Shown here: positions 25,088-33,473 of the stretch, piece by piece
Position numbering within the stretch: position 1 is the stretch's first letter
Layout of the letters: each line of letters opens with the position of its first letter
Assembly: GCA_934476675.1 (NCBI GenBank)
Contig: CAKSOE010000008.1
Coordinates: 41,877-105,876 of the forward strand
DNA from: an uncultured Clostridia bacterium
GTDB taxonomy: Bacteria; Bacillota; Clostridia; UBA1381
Direction of reading: 5' to 3'
DNA length: 64,000 nucleotides
The notes under the pieces: model-generated
Seen by the model: only the letters and a program-made list of their open reading frames with translations
What the model was told of the DNA's origin: nothing
Databases searched by the model: none
Program-made: the position numbers and the translations under genes

Positions 25088-25729
25088 ATGTTCGGAAAAA
25101 ATCTGATGTATGCAAGAAAACAGCGCGGATTCACGCTTGAACGGCTTGCCGATGTGTATAACCGCCGATTCGGCGGCGGTTTAAGCAAGGGCACGCTGTC
25201 AAAATACGAAAACAACAAACAGGAACCTATGATTTCCACCGTAGGAAATTTGTCGGCGATTTTGGGAGTAAGCGTCGATTATCTTTTAAACGGTGAGGAA
25301 AGCGATTACATTGATATTTACGCTTTTGACAATATATCTCCCGTTTTGACGCGAAGATTTCCGATGCTCGGAAAAATTGCCTGCGGCGAACCGATATACT
25401 GTGATGAGGAATATGAAACCTTTGTTGAAGCAAGTGCGGATATAAATGCGGATTTTTGTCTTACAGCAAGAGGCGACAGTATGATAAATGCAAGAATTTT
25501 CGATGGGGATATAGTGTTTATACGGGCGCAGCCGCAGGTTGAAAACGGCGAGATTGCAGCGGTTATCGTAAACGATGAGGCAACGCTGAAAAGGGTTTAT
25601 TTGAAATCTGACAGAATTATTCTTCGTCCCGAGAATCCTCTTTATGACGATATTATTTTTACCGATACCGACATGAACAGCGTTCGTATTTTGGGCAAAG
25701 CCGTTGCTTTCATGAGCTATGTAAAATAA
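25088..25729 (+). CDS. LexA/CI-like repressor: XRE helix-turn-helix plus S24 peptidase domain
   Basis: A 213-residue DNA-binding repressor with self-cleavage domain. Residues 5-66 form an XRE helix-turn-helix ('GFTLERLADVYNRRFGGGLS', 'KGTLSKYENNKQEPMISTVG'). Residues 95-213 are an S24 domain with the cleavage-site region 'GKIACGEP' (Cys99-Gly100), nucleophile Ser131 in 'TARGDSM' and general-base Lys168 in 'EATLKRVY'. Such proteins are inactivated by RecA-stimulated autoproteolysis after DNA damage. It is divergent from the tail-like gene with an AT-rich dyad between them, so it probably represses that gene. Phage origin is likely, given the absence of lexA-operon neighbours. Confidence 0.92.
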   Translation: MFGKNLMYARKQRGFTLERLADVYNRRFGGGLSKGTLSKYENNKQEPMISTVGNLSAILGVSVDYLLNGEESDYIDIYAFDNISPVLTRRFPMLGKIACGEPIYCDEEYETFVEASADINADFCLTARGDSMINARIFDGDIVFIRAQPQVENGEIAAVIVNDEATLKRVYLKSDRIILRPENPLYDDIIFTDTDMNSVRILGKAVAFMSYVK

Positions 25730-25813
25730 ACGGTTTTCTTTATCATTTTTCATATATGCAATACGTCTGAGCAGCGTTATTAAAATCGTAATAACCGTTT
25801 ACAGGCGCACTAA

Positions 25814-26110
25814 TTATATCTCTCGCATGAAATTCAATCTAACCATGGCAATCATAACAGAAACATCAATAAACCCATGGGTGAAAATATTGATAAATAC
25901 ACCGGCGCTGACGTCATATATAATCCATAAAACAGAATTAACCAGCATCCAAGCTCTATATCGGGCGGCATTTTTCTGCACTGCCGCAAGTCCCAAAAGC
26001 ATTGCGGAGGTAAAGGCTGCGAGGCGGATTTTCATTCCCTGCGACCTGCTGTACAGCCTTACCGCTCCGATGATGTGTTTAAATTTGTCAGAGCGGCAGA
26101 CGAATACGTG
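25814..26110 (-). pseudogene. Possible C-terminal fragment of a YgjV-family membrane protein
   Basis: On the minus strand the sequence 'AMLLGLAAVQKNAARYRAWM' followed by 'LVNSVLWIIYDVSAGVFINI' and 'FTHGFIDVSVMIAMVRLNF' resembles the end of YgjV-like inner membrane proteins, with two or three hydrophobic helices. The family is about 160-180 residues, and only about 75-100 residues resemble it here. Upstream the frame continues into the gap promoter region without a sensible N-terminus or ribosome site. It is probably a decayed 3' fragment; it could alternatively be a very small membrane protein starting at the ATG at 26035. Confidence 0.4.
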
Positions 26111-26212
26111 AAAAAAAACGAAAAAAATCAACCGATATAAATAATTTTTACGGCAAAAATCCGCTGTATTTGTGCAAAAAGAATAAATTATCAAAAAATT
26201 AACAAAATACAC

Positions 26213-26241
26213 TTGTATATTTCGGTAAGATGAGTTAAAAT
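26213..26241 (+). promoter_or_regulatory. Promoter of gap
   Basis: TTGTAT (26213-26218), 17 bases, TAAAAT (26236-26241). The leader of about 60 bases ends in CAGGAGGAATATACAATG, an excellent ribosome site for a highly expressed glycolytic gene. A preceding A/T-rich tract (about 26180-26205) could act as an UP element. Confidence 0.65.
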
Positions 26242-26305
26242 ATAGAAGGATGGGATTTTTCCCGCAAAAAATATCAAAATAATAAATATTCAGGAGGAAT
26301 ATACA

Positions 26306-27343
26306 ATGGCAGTTAAAGTTGCAATTAACGGTTTCGGACGTATCGGCCGTCTGGCTTTCAGACAGATGTTCGGTGCAGAGGGTTATGAAGTAGTGGCTAT
26401 CAACGATTTGACAAAGCCTTCAATGCTTGCAGACCTTCTCAAATATGATACTGCACAGGGCGGTTACTGCGGCAAAATCGGTGAAAATCTTCACACGGTT
26501 TCAGCAGACGACGAGGCAGGAACAATCACAGTTGACGGAAAGACTCTTACAATCTATGCAAAGGCTAATGCGGCAGAGCTTCCCTGGGGAGAAATCGGCG
26601 TAGATGTTGTTTTGGAGTGTACAGGCTTCTACTGCTCAAAGGACAAGTCGCAGGCTCACCTTGATGCAGGCGCAAAGAAGGTTGTTATTTCAGCTCCGGC
26701 AGGCAAGGATCTTAAAACAATCGTTTATTCAGTAAACGAAAAGACTCTTACACCGGAAGATAAAATCATTTCAGCAGCTTCGTGTACAACAAACTGCCTG
26801 GCTCCGATGGCTGACGCACTTAACAAGTACGCTCCTATCCAGTCAGGTATCATGTCGACAATTCACGCTTACACAGGCGACCAGATGATTCTTGACGGCC
26901 CGCACAGAAAGGGCGACCTCAGAAGAGCAAGAGCAGGCGCTGCTAACATCGTTCCTAACTCAACAGGCGCTGCTAAGGCAATCGGTCTTGTTATTCCGGA
27001 ATTAAACGGAAAATTAATCGGTTCTGCACAGAGAGTTCCTGTTCCGACAGGTTCAACAACAATCCTTACAGCTGTTGTTAAGGGCAGCGACGTAACGGTT
27101 GAAGGCATCAACGCAGCAATGAAAGCAGCTGCATCGGAATCATTCGGTTACAATGAAGATCCTATCGTTTCTTCGGACGTTATCGGAATGAGATACGGTT
27201 CACTCTTTGATGCTACTCAGACAATGGTTTCAAAGATTGCCGATGATTTATATGAGGTTCAGGTTGTTTCATGGTATGATAACGAAAACTCATACACTTC
27301 ACAGATGGTAAGAACAATCAAATATTTTTCAGAATTAGCATAA
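26306..27343 (+). CDS. gap: Glyceraldehyde-3-phosphate dehydrogenase, type I
   Basis: Catalyses phosphorylating oxidation of glyceraldehyde-3-phosphate with NAD+ in central glycolysis. The 345-residue protein starts MAVKVAINGFGRIGRLAFRQ (Rossmann motif) and has the catalytic cysteine in 'SAASCTTNCLAPMADALN'. The phosphate-site residues are in 'HAYTGDQMILDGPHRKGDLR', and the C-terminal 'WYDNENSYTSQMVRTIKYF' is invariant in the family. Codon use is strongly biased (gaa, aag, gct, aca), in keeping with high expression. It is a single-gene unit bracketed by its own promoter and a long terminator; pgk and tpi are not adjacent. Confidence 0.98.
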   Translation: MAVKVAINGFGRIGRLAFRQMFGAEGYEVVAINDLTKPSMLADLLKYDTAQGGYCGKIGENLHTVSADDEAGTITVDGKTLTIYAKANAAELPWGEIGVDVVLECTGFYCSKDKSQAHLDAGAKKVVISAPAGKDLKTIVYSVNEKTLTPEDKIISAASCTTNCLAPMADALNKYAPIQSGIMSTIHAYTGDQMILDGPHRKGDLRRARAGAANIVPNSTGAAKAIGLVIPELNGKLIGSAQRVPVPTGSTTILTAVVKGSDVTVEGINAAMKAAASESFGYNEDPIVSSDVIGMRYGSLFDATQTMVSKIADDLYEVQVVSWYDNENSYTSQMVRTIKYFSELA

Positions 27344-27349
27344 ATTCGG

Positions 27350-27388
27350 AAGTAAAAAAGGAGCTGTTTACAGCTCCTTTTTTTACTT
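27350..27388. terminator. Bidirectional terminator between gap and the Etf fusion gene
   Basis: AAGTAAAAAAGGAGCTGT pairs with ACAGCTCCTTTTTTTACTT around a two-base loop with one bulged A. The G-C-rich core followed by seven T on the plus strand is a strong intrinsic terminator for gap. The mirrored A-run makes it usable for the convergent minus-strand operon ending at 27392. Confidence 0.92.
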
Positions 27389-27391
27389 AGC

Positions 27392-28750
27392 TTATAAAAT
27401 TTCACCCGTAACAATGCCGAAATCGGCAAAATCAAAAATTCTTGCGTCTTTATCGGGATTTATTGCAATTACCGTACCGGCGTTTTCAAAGCCGCAGGTG
27501 TGCTGTACCGCTCCCGATATTCCGCAGGCAACATAGACCCTCGGCGCAATTATTTTGCCCGTCAGCCCCACCTGCTCCTCATACGGCGCAAGTCCCATAT
27601 CAACCAACGCACGCGATGCGGCAATTTCTGCGTTGTATTTTTTTGCAAGCTGTTTATAATCCTCTATCCGTTCTGCCGCACCTCTGCCCAGTCCGAAAAC
27701 CACTCCGCTGTTTTCTTTTTCCTCCATGCGTACCGTTGCCATCTGCGGCATTGTGCGGCATTCTATTTTTGCCGTGAGCGTTCCGCCGAATGCCGGACGG
27801 TACATATACAGCTTTTTACCGTCACATTCAAGCGCCGTGCAGTCGGCGCAAAGTCCTGTTTTTAGTTTTGCCGCGGCACGCGGTGCGTTTTTTCTGCCCC
27901 ATAAATCCGCTTTCCACAAAACAACTTCGTCATTCTTTACAAGCTCTGCGATTTCCGCATAATCACTGCTTTCTATAACACGAACATTATGTGCCAGTTC
28001 TTTCGCCGTATTTTCCAGTTCCTCACCTATGACGGTTATCGATTCAAGCTTTTCGCCGCCGGTCTGCGGTTTGATTTCCTCTTTTGCCTTTTTCAGTGCA
28101 TCGGCTATTGTCTTGTCAAGCTCCTCCATGGATATAAACCTGCATTTCCGCGAGCCGCGGCTGCTTTCAAATGATTTTAATACCTTTGTGGGCGAACCGG
28201 AAAGTCCGCACCTTACCGTATCTATTTCCGCATCGTCGGCATTTATTATCTCAACCTCTTTAAGCTTTGAACCCATACGCGGAAAACGCAGTGTATTTAT
28301 CCGCTCGACCGTCAGAACCGCCGGAAAATCCGTTTCATCATGCCCCATACGTGTTTCGCAGTAAACCTTATCGCTTACCTGCATTTCCATTATATTGGTT
28401 ATCAGCCCGTACCCCAAAAGTTCCGACAGACAAGGCCCCACCTGTGCGGTGTCGCCGTCAATGCTTTGTCTGCCACAGATTACAAGCTGCGGATTTATTT
28501 TTTTTATCACGCATGAGAGTGCATAGCTCGTGGCAAGCGTATCGGAGCCTGCAAGACGGCTGTCGCTTAAAAGAATTATCCGGCTTATTCCGAGCCTTGA
28601 TATTCTGTCAAGCGACGGCTTTGTAGCCACTGCACCCATAGACACAACCGTAATCTCGGCATCCTCAATTTGCAGCGCACATTCGAGCGCACACTCGTCA
28701 AACGGATTTATTTCACCCTTGATAACCTTTACACAAACCGCGACCTTCAT
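27392..28750 (-). CDS. Fused electron transfer flavoprotein, EtfB-EtfA
   Basis: A 452-residue single-chain Etf that would pass electrons between flavin dehydrogenases and NAD/ferredoxin. Residues 1-220 are EtfB (MKVAVCVKVI; 'GRQSIDGDTAQVGPCLSELL' at 93-112, the nucleotide-binding motif). Residues 347-452 are the EtfA FAD domain ('GLGRGAAERIEDY', 'EEQVGLTGKIIAPRVYVACG', 'SGAVQHTCG', 'IAINPD'). The EtfA domain I between them is only about 120 residues, compared with roughly 190 in separate subunits. It follows a terminator-like hairpin after the sugar kinase. The FAD oxidase and Fe-S protein encoded upstream in the operon are natural partners. Confidence 0.88.
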   Translation of the reverse strand: MKVAVCVKVIKGEINPFDECALECALQIEDAEITVVSMGAVATKPSLDRISRLGISRIILLSDSRLAGSDTLATSYALSCVIKKINPQLVICGRQSIDGDTAQVGPCLSELLGYGLITNIMEMQVSDKVYCETRMGHDETDFPAVLTVERINTLRFPRMGSKLKEVEIINADDAEIDTVRCGLSGSPTKVLKSFESSRGSRKCRFISMEELDKTIADALKKAKEEIKPQTGGEKLESITVIGEELENTAKELAHNVRVIESSDYAEIAELVKNDEVVLWKADLWGRKNAPRAAAKLKTGLCADCTALECDGKKLYMYRPAFGGTLTAKIECRTMPQMATVRMEEKENSGVVFGLGRGAAERIEDYKQLAKKYNAEIAASRALVDMGLAPYEEQVGLTGKIIAPRVYVACGISGAVQHTCGFENAGTVIAINPDKDARIFDFADFGIVTGEIL

Positions 28751-28773
28751 AAAGCTTCACCTCGCATATTAAC

Positions 28774-28801
28774 AAAAAGCACGTCATACGGCGCGCTTTT
28801 T
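28774..28801 (-). terminator. Intrinsic terminator or attenuator between the sugar kinase and Etf genes
   Basis: On the minus strand AAAAAGCGCG, an eight-base loop and CGTGCTTTTT form a 10-bp stem with one G-U pair, followed by GTTAAT. It lies 7 bases after the kinase stop. Partial read-through would lower Etf expression relative to the upstream genes; no separate promoter for the Etf gene was found in the remaining 23 bases. Confidence 0.75.
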
Positions 28802-28807
28802 ATTAAA

Positions 28808-30277
28808 TTATATTTCTTTGTAAATCGGCGCTAACGCGTCATGGATTTTTTTATACTTTTTAAATATTGCATTGTATTTTTCGGTATTATCCGCACAAGG
28901 CTTTGTGACGGACAGAGTTTTTGAACATTTTTCGACCGCTTCGGAAAGATCCTTCCACACTCCGATTGCCACTCCGGCAAGCATAGCGCCGCCGAACGAG
29001 GAATCACTGCTTTCTTTCTGCACAAGCTCAACCCCCAACGCGTCCGAAACAATCTGACGCCAAATCGGACTTTCCGAGCCGCCGCCGATTATATTTGCGC
29101 TTTTAGGGAACTTAACTCCCAATTCATCAAATACCGTTTTGCAGTCCATAAGCGACATTGCTACGCCCTCCATAACGGCACGCGAAAAATGTGCCTTGGT
29201 ATGCGATGCGCGCACACCGGTAAAGCTGCCGCAAAGGCTTGGGTCTGCATACGGAGTAAGCTCTCCGTTCAGATACGGGTGAAAAATCAGTCCGTCACAG
29301 CCGACCTCAACCTGTTTTGCTCCGCCGTCAAGCTCCTTATAACCTCCGCCGAACGTGTCACGATACCATCTGTATGATGCTGCGCATGATTTTGTTGCCG
29401 TACCGGGATACCACAAACCTTTTTCAATATGCGAATAGTTTATCATATGCTTATGCGGATAGGATTTATCCGTCACCATACATATTCTTCCGGCAGTTGC
29501 AAGCTTTATCGTCATATCGCCGCTTTTGACAGCTCCCGATGCAAACACCTCCAATGCCGTATCGGTTGTTCCGCAGATTATTTTTGTATTCGGTGAAAGT
29601 CCTGTTTCCGCCGCTGCTTTTTCGGTAATTTTTCCGGCAAAATCAGTCGGCGCAATAACCTTCGGCAGAATACTCATATCCAAGCCGATTATTCCGCAAA
29701 GCTCCTCAGACCATTTTAACGTATTATAGTCAAAAAGCATACTGCCCTCCGCTTCGATATAGTCGGTGCAGTATTCATCAGTCAGAAGATAGCGGATATA
29801 GTCCTTCGGGAAGAAAATTTTTCCGATTTTATCCCATATCTGCGGCTCATTGTTCTTTACCCACATAAGCTGCGGAAGCGTCCAGATTGTATCAACGCTG
29901 TGCAGCGCTTTTTTAAGAACTGTTTCGCCGAAATTTTCACGGATATACGCACATTCCTTTGTGCTGCGGCTGTCCGTCCAGTAAATTGCCGGACGCAGCG
30001 CCGCTCCGTCCTTATCTGCCAAAACAGCCGTATGCGTTGCCGCATCAAGACACAGCGCCGCTATATCATCTTTATCAACACCGCTTTTTTCAAGAAGCTG
30101 CGCAATATTTTCCTTTACCGCCGCATACCAGTCCTGCGGATTTTGCTCCGCATATCCGTTTTGCGGATAATATGTAGGATATTCCACAGAATGAGACGCG
30201 GCTATTACTCCGTCCTCGCCGAGCAGCGTTGCCTTTGACGCGCCTCCGCCGAAATCTATTCCAAGCAAATATTTCAT
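28808..30277 (-). CDS. FGGY-family carbohydrate kinase (xylulokinase-like)
   Basis: Phosphorylates a sugar or polyol, probably a ketose made by the operon's isomerase. The 489 residues begin MKYLLGIDFGGGASKATLLG (phosphate-1 motif). They continue with 'CLDAATHTAVLADKDGAALR' and 'PAIYWTDSRSTKECAYIREN' (substrate region of XylB-type kinases), 'IICGTTDTALEVFASGAVKS', and the C-terminal adenosine motif 'ANIIGGGSESPIWRQIVSDA'. Family assignment is firm but the substrate (xylulose, ribulose, fuculose or other) cannot be fixed from sequence. The gene is 13 bases from the DUF4867 gene. Confidence 0.9.
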   Translation of the reverse strand: MKYLLGIDFGGGASKATLLGEDGVIAASHSVEYPTYYPQNGYAEQNPQDWYAAVKENIAQLLEKSGVDKDDIAALCLDAATHTAVLADKDGAALRPAIYWTDSRSTKECAYIRENFGETVLKKALHSVDTIWTLPQLMWVKNNEPQIWDKIGKIFFPKDYIRYLLTDEYCTDYIEAEGSMLFDYNTLKWSEELCGIIGLDMSILPKVIAPTDFAGKITEKAAAETGLSPNTKIICGTTDTALEVFASGAVKSGDMTIKLATAGRICMVTDKSYPHKHMINYSHIEKGLWYPGTATKSCAASYRWYRDTFGGGYKELDGGAKQVEVGCDGLIFHPYLNGELTPYADPSLCGSFTGVRASHTKAHFSRAVMEGVAMSLMDCKTVFDELGVKFPKSANIIGGGSESPIWRQIVSDALGVELVQKESSDSSFGGAMLAGVAIGVWKDLSEAVEKCSKTLSVTKPCADNTEKYNAIFKKYKKIHDALAPIYKEI

Positions 30278-30290
30278 AATAAATTCTCCG

Positions 30291-30938
30291 TTAATATTCT
30301 ACTTTGTAATTCTCGCCGTGTATTCCCGGGTACGCTCCCCTATCGATTAACGCACGGTTATCCTCATGACAAATAAGCCACTTATTTTTTCTGAAAAGCA
30401 GCTTGTCGTCAGATGCTTTATCAAGCACATCGTTTGTACCTTCGGGCAATACCACTACGCATGAAAAACCGCCGTCCTCCGTCTGGCACGGACAAAAATG
30501 CAGACTTGTGCCGTACACCTCAACCGCATCACCCTTTTCGAGATAAAAAGCCTTGATATTTTCCGCCGCATACTCGTTGCCCGACATCTCATATTCCAGT
30601 CCCAAAAGCAGAACCAGCGGCGTAGCAGCAACGTTAATCTCCGAGCTTTTGTGAAATTCAAGCGCATTCATCATGCTGTTGTAGCCATGACACAGACCTA
30701 TCTGCGCCTTGCAGCCGCCGAATGCCAGTTCTTTGATTTTTTCCGAGCAGTTCAGATTTTCCAGTTCCGGCACGGACATCATATATTGCGAACCGTTTTC
30801 GGGACGCTCTGTTTTTTCGCACTCCGAAACAATTTCCGCTGTATCGATGTCAAGCACACGTCCGTATTTCTTAAATTCTTCGGAATGAATATCATAAAAT
30901 TTTATATTGGGATTAAGCCCTTTTAATTTATTCAGCAT
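30291..30938 (-). CDS. DUF4867-family protein
   Basis: A 215-residue soluble protein that I recognise as DUF4867 by its pattern: 'FKKYGRVLDIDTAEIVSECE', 'VPELENLNCSEKIKELAFGG', 'AQIGLCHGYNSMMNALEFHK' and 'SSEINVAATPLVLLLGLEYE'. The C-terminal 'GTSLHFCPCQTEDGGFSCVV' and 'CHEDNRALIDRGAYPGIHGE' look like a cupin-like fold with conserved His and Cys. No reaction is established to my knowledge. Co-location with an isomerase, two kinases and an aldolase suggests a sugar or sugar-acid binding or isomerising role. It lies between the mutarotase and kinase genes with 9- and 13-base gaps. Confidence 0.65.
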   Translation of the reverse strand: MLNKLKGLNPNIKFYDIHSEEFKKYGRVLDIDTAEIVSECEKTERPENGSQYMMSVPELENLNCSEKIKELAFGGCKAQIGLCHGYNSMMNALEFHKSSEINVAATPLVLLLGLEYEMSGNEYAAENIKAFYLEKGDAVEVYGTSLHFCPCQTEDGGFSCVVVLPEGTNDVLDKASDDKLLFRKNKWLICHEDNRALIDRGAYPGIHGENYKVEY

Positions 30939-30947
30939 AATACTCTC

Positions 30948-31802
30948 CTATAATGCAATCGTATGTATTCTTGTATCCGTTTCGCCCGGCTTTATCGCCA
31001 TAATTCCCTTTTTGTGCGTCAGTTCATAATCACTGTCCACAAAATCCTGTATACCGCACCACGGCTCAATGCAGATATAATTGCCGTTCGGCTTTGTCCA
31101 TAACAGGAAATATTCAAATCCGTCAAACGACACATCAATACTCGCATTTGTACGGTTATTTTTAAGCGTAACCTTTCTCGAATTAATATCCGAAAATACA
31201 AGCGCATCTACTGCAAAATAATCCTTTTTCAAAGGTAATTCCCTTGCATTTTCCATTATCGGAACGGTTTTATACTCCAAAAGATTGCCATTTAAAACAC
31301 GTGCGTTAAGAGTTTCCGGCTTGTCAAAAATAACGCTGTATTCCTCGATTCCGTTCGGACACGCATATGCTTCATGCGCTCCGATTGAAAAATACATCGT
31401 TTTCGAATCGGTATCGGTCACATCATAACGAACTTCGACAGCGCCGTCGGTTATCGTATATATAACTCTCAGTTCAAACATAAACGGATACTGCTTTAAA
31501 GTCTCCGCATCGGATTTCAGCAAAAACGTAACCGAATTATCCGTAATTTTTTCCGTTTCAAATTCACGGTGTCTTGCAAAACCGTGCTTTTCGAGGATAT
31601 ATTCTTTTCCGTCAAAGGTGAATTTATCGTCTCTCAATCCTCCGCAGATCGGGAACAGCAGCGGAGCGCGGCCCGTCCATACGGACGGATCTCCCTGCCA
31701 CATAATTTCTTCTCCGTTTTTCTTTATGCTTTTGATTTCAGCGCCTATCGCAGAAATTTCAGCCGTAATATGTCCGTTTGAAATTATTACTTGTTCAGCC
31801 AT
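30948..31802 (-). CDS. Aldose 1-epimerase family protein (galactose mutarotase-like, LacX type)
   Basis: Interconverts anomers of a sugar or sugar phosphate before isomerisation. The 284-residue beta-sandwich protein has 'SAIGAEIKSIKKNGEEIMWQ', 'GRAPLLFPICGGLRDDKFTF' and 'KHGFARHREFE' (the conserved HGFAR segment with its catalytic His). It also has 'FSIGAHEAYACP' and 'FLLWTKPNGNYICIEPWCGI'. These are hallmarks of the LacX/COG2017 branch rather than GalM. It overlaps the IolB-like gene by 16 bases, indicating coupling. Specificity is unknown. Confidence 0.88.
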   Translation of the reverse strand: MAEQVIISNGHITAEISAIGAEIKSIKKNGEEIMWQGDPSVWTGRAPLLFPICGGLRDDKFTFDGKEYILEKHGFARHREFETEKITDNSVTFLLKSDAETLKQYPFMFELRVIYTITDGAVEVRYDVTDTDSKTMYFSIGAHEAYACPNGIEEYSVIFDKPETLNARVLNGNLLEYKTVPIMENARELPLKKDYFAVDALVFSDINSRKVTLKNNRTNASIDVSFDGFEYFLLWTKPNGNYICIEPWCGIQDFVDSDYELTHKKGIMAIKPGETDTRIHTIAL

Positions 31803-32575
31803 GCGTGTTCCTCATCAGTCGTCATATAAAAACCTCTGTCCTCGCCTGCCATAATCCACAGATAATAGTTATCATATCCGGGAGCCGCATGGAACGGATG
31901 ATAGCCGCGCGGAATTTCCACAAAATCGCCTGTCTTTACCACATAGGTTTCGTCAACGTCGCCCTCCATGGTATAAACACGCTGAATACCGAAGCCCTGC
32001 GGCTTCTTGAATTCATAATAATAGATTTCCTCCGTTTCAGCCTCTGTCGGCATATTGTCGTCGTCATGCTTATGCGGAGGATAGCTTGCCCACTGACCGC
32101 CTTTTACAAAAGCCTCGCCTATGTAGAGCATTCTTGACTTTACTCTTTCGTCCAGAATAAAGTGAGCTTCTCTTTCCCAGCCCGGTTTGCCGAGGTTCTT
32201 TATAACAACGTCCTCCGGCTTTATAATTGCCGGTTCAAACGTTTCCGTACACGGTGACTTTGAAACGCATATCTGCACCTCGCCCTTTGCCTTTACGGTA
32301 AACGGTGTGTTTGCAGGTACGTAAACACAGGTTGCAGGGCCGTCAAAAACGTCCTTTCTCTTGCCTGCGTCCGCAAATTCAAAATTCTCACCCTTAACAT
32401 CGCATTTTCCGCCGAGAATAACAAGCGCATATTCCTTGTCTTTTTCACGGTAAGCCTTTGCTTCACCGTCCGCCAGACGCAGCATATCTATCTCAACCTT
32501 CTGACATCCGCTGTTTTCTCTTTTATAGATTTCGGATTTACCGAATTTCTTATTCCATGTTCTTTTATAGTTCAT
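31787..32575 (-). CDS. iolB: 5-deoxy-glucuronate isomerase-like protein (IolB/KduI family)
   Basis: A double-cupin isomerase of 262 residues. Recognisable IolB stretches are 'GGKCDVKGENFEFADAGKRK' and 'PATCVYVPANTPFTVKAKGE'. The metal-ligand cupin runs 'SYPPHKHDDDNMPTEAETEE' to 'IYYYEFKKPQGFGIQRVYTM' and 'VEIPRGYHPFHAAPGYDNYY' (His, His, Glu, His). In inositol catabolism IolB turns 5-deoxyglucuronate into 2-deoxy-5-keto-gluconate, which a PfkB kinase (IolC) and class II aldolase (IolJ) then process. Both kinds of gene flank it here, but iolG, iolE and iolD are absent. The start at 32575 uses AAAGGAG ten bases upstream; a GTG at 32584 is too close. Confidence 0.82.
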   Translation of the reverse strand: MNYKRTWNKKFGKSEIYKRENSGCQKVEIDMLRLADGEAKAYREKDKEYALVILGGKCDVKGENFEFADAGKRKDVFDGPATCVYVPANTPFTVKAKGEVQICVSKSPCTETFEPAIIKPEDVVIKNLGKPGWEREAHFILDERVKSRMLYIGEAFVKGGQWASYPPHKHDDDNMPTEAETEEIYYYEFKKPQGFGIQRVYTMEGDVDETYVVKTGDFVEIPRGYHPFHAAPGYDNYYLWIMAGEDRGFYMTTDEEHAWLNK

Positions 32576-33473
32576 CAATTCCACGCTCCTTTAAAAATTC
32601 AATTACATCATCAAATGCCGGCACGCTTTCTCTTGCTCCCACGCCCATACATTTCAGAGCGGACACAGCGCTCGCGAAAACACAGCACTTTCTATAATTA
32701 TAACCCATTTGCACGCCAAATGCAAATGCTCCGTGAAATACGTCTCCGGCGCCGTTTGAATCAACCGCTTCAACCGGGAATGCCGGATAGCTCCACAATT
32801 CTTTTCCGTCATACATCACGCCGCCGTTTTTTCCGTCGGTAACTACCGCAACCTCCGGCGAATATTTTTCAAAAATCGCCTTTGCCGCGCTTTTTGTATC
32901 ATTCTTTCCGGTATGCCCCATAGCAAATTCCGCCGAAGGTATAAGAATATCCGTCAAAGGCAGCAGTCTTTCTATTCCGTCATACAGTCCGCCGGCATCG
33001 TACAAAACCTTTGTTCCGTTTGCTTTGGCAGTCTCTGCGCCGTCAATCGCCGCTTCAAGCTCGTTTCCGTCTACCATAAGAATATCCGCATCCGCAATGG
33101 CATTTTTCTGCTCGTCTGTAAGACTGAGCGGAGGAATGTTGCCTTTATCGAAAACGCAGGTACGCGTTGCATTCTTTTTATTGAGCCAGATACACGACGT
33201 AAACGCCGAATAGCCGCTGACGGTATTTATAAGGCTGTTGTCCATTCCGTACTTTGCCATATCCGACATCAGAAAGCTTCCGCAGGCATCATCGGAAAGA
33301 GTTCCGATGAACGCCGCATCTGCGCCAAGCTTTGCAGCGGCGCAAAGTCCCGTTGCACACGGGCCGCCGCCGCTGACCTTTACGCCGTCGGCACGCATTT
33401 TTGTATCCTCTTTCGGAAAACCCGAAAGAGTTATGAGCGTATCATAAACATTTGCGCCTATTCCAACTATCAT
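32565..33473 (-). CDS. PfkB/ribokinase-family carbohydrate kinase
   Basis: Phosphorylates a sugar or keto acid using ATP. The 302-residue protein has the N-terminal PfkB signature region ('VSGGGPCATGLCAAAKLGAD', 'AAFIGTLSDDACGSFL'). The C-terminal 'VDSNGAGDVFHGAFAFG' carries the catalytic base Asp244 and anion hole. By analogy with IolC it may phosphorylate 2-deoxy-5-keto-gluconate or a related ketose made by the IolB-like enzyme. The stop overlaps the iolB-like start and the start overlaps the aldolase stop by four bases, so aldolase, kinase and isomerase are translated as a coupled set. Confidence 0.88.
   Translation of the reverse strand: MIVGIGANVYDTLITLSGFPKEDTKMRADGVKVSGGGPCATGLCAAAKLGADAAFIGTLSDDACGSFLMSDMAKYGMDNSLINTVSGYSAFTSCIWLNKKNATRTCVFDKGNIPPLSLTDEQKNAIADADILMVDGNELEAAIDGAETAKANGTKVLYDAGGLYDGIERLLPLTDILIPSAEFAMGHTGKNDTKSAAKAIFEKYSPEVAVVTDGKNGGVMYDGKELWSYPAFPVEAVDSNGAGDVFHGAFAFGVQMGYNYRKCCVFASAVSALKCMGVGARESVPAFDDVIEFLKERGIDEL

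Noticed and set aside
27392..28750. The Etf fusion as two genes with a missed frameshift
   Set aside because: The frame is continuous from EtfB to EtfA signatures with a plausible linker and no internal stop.
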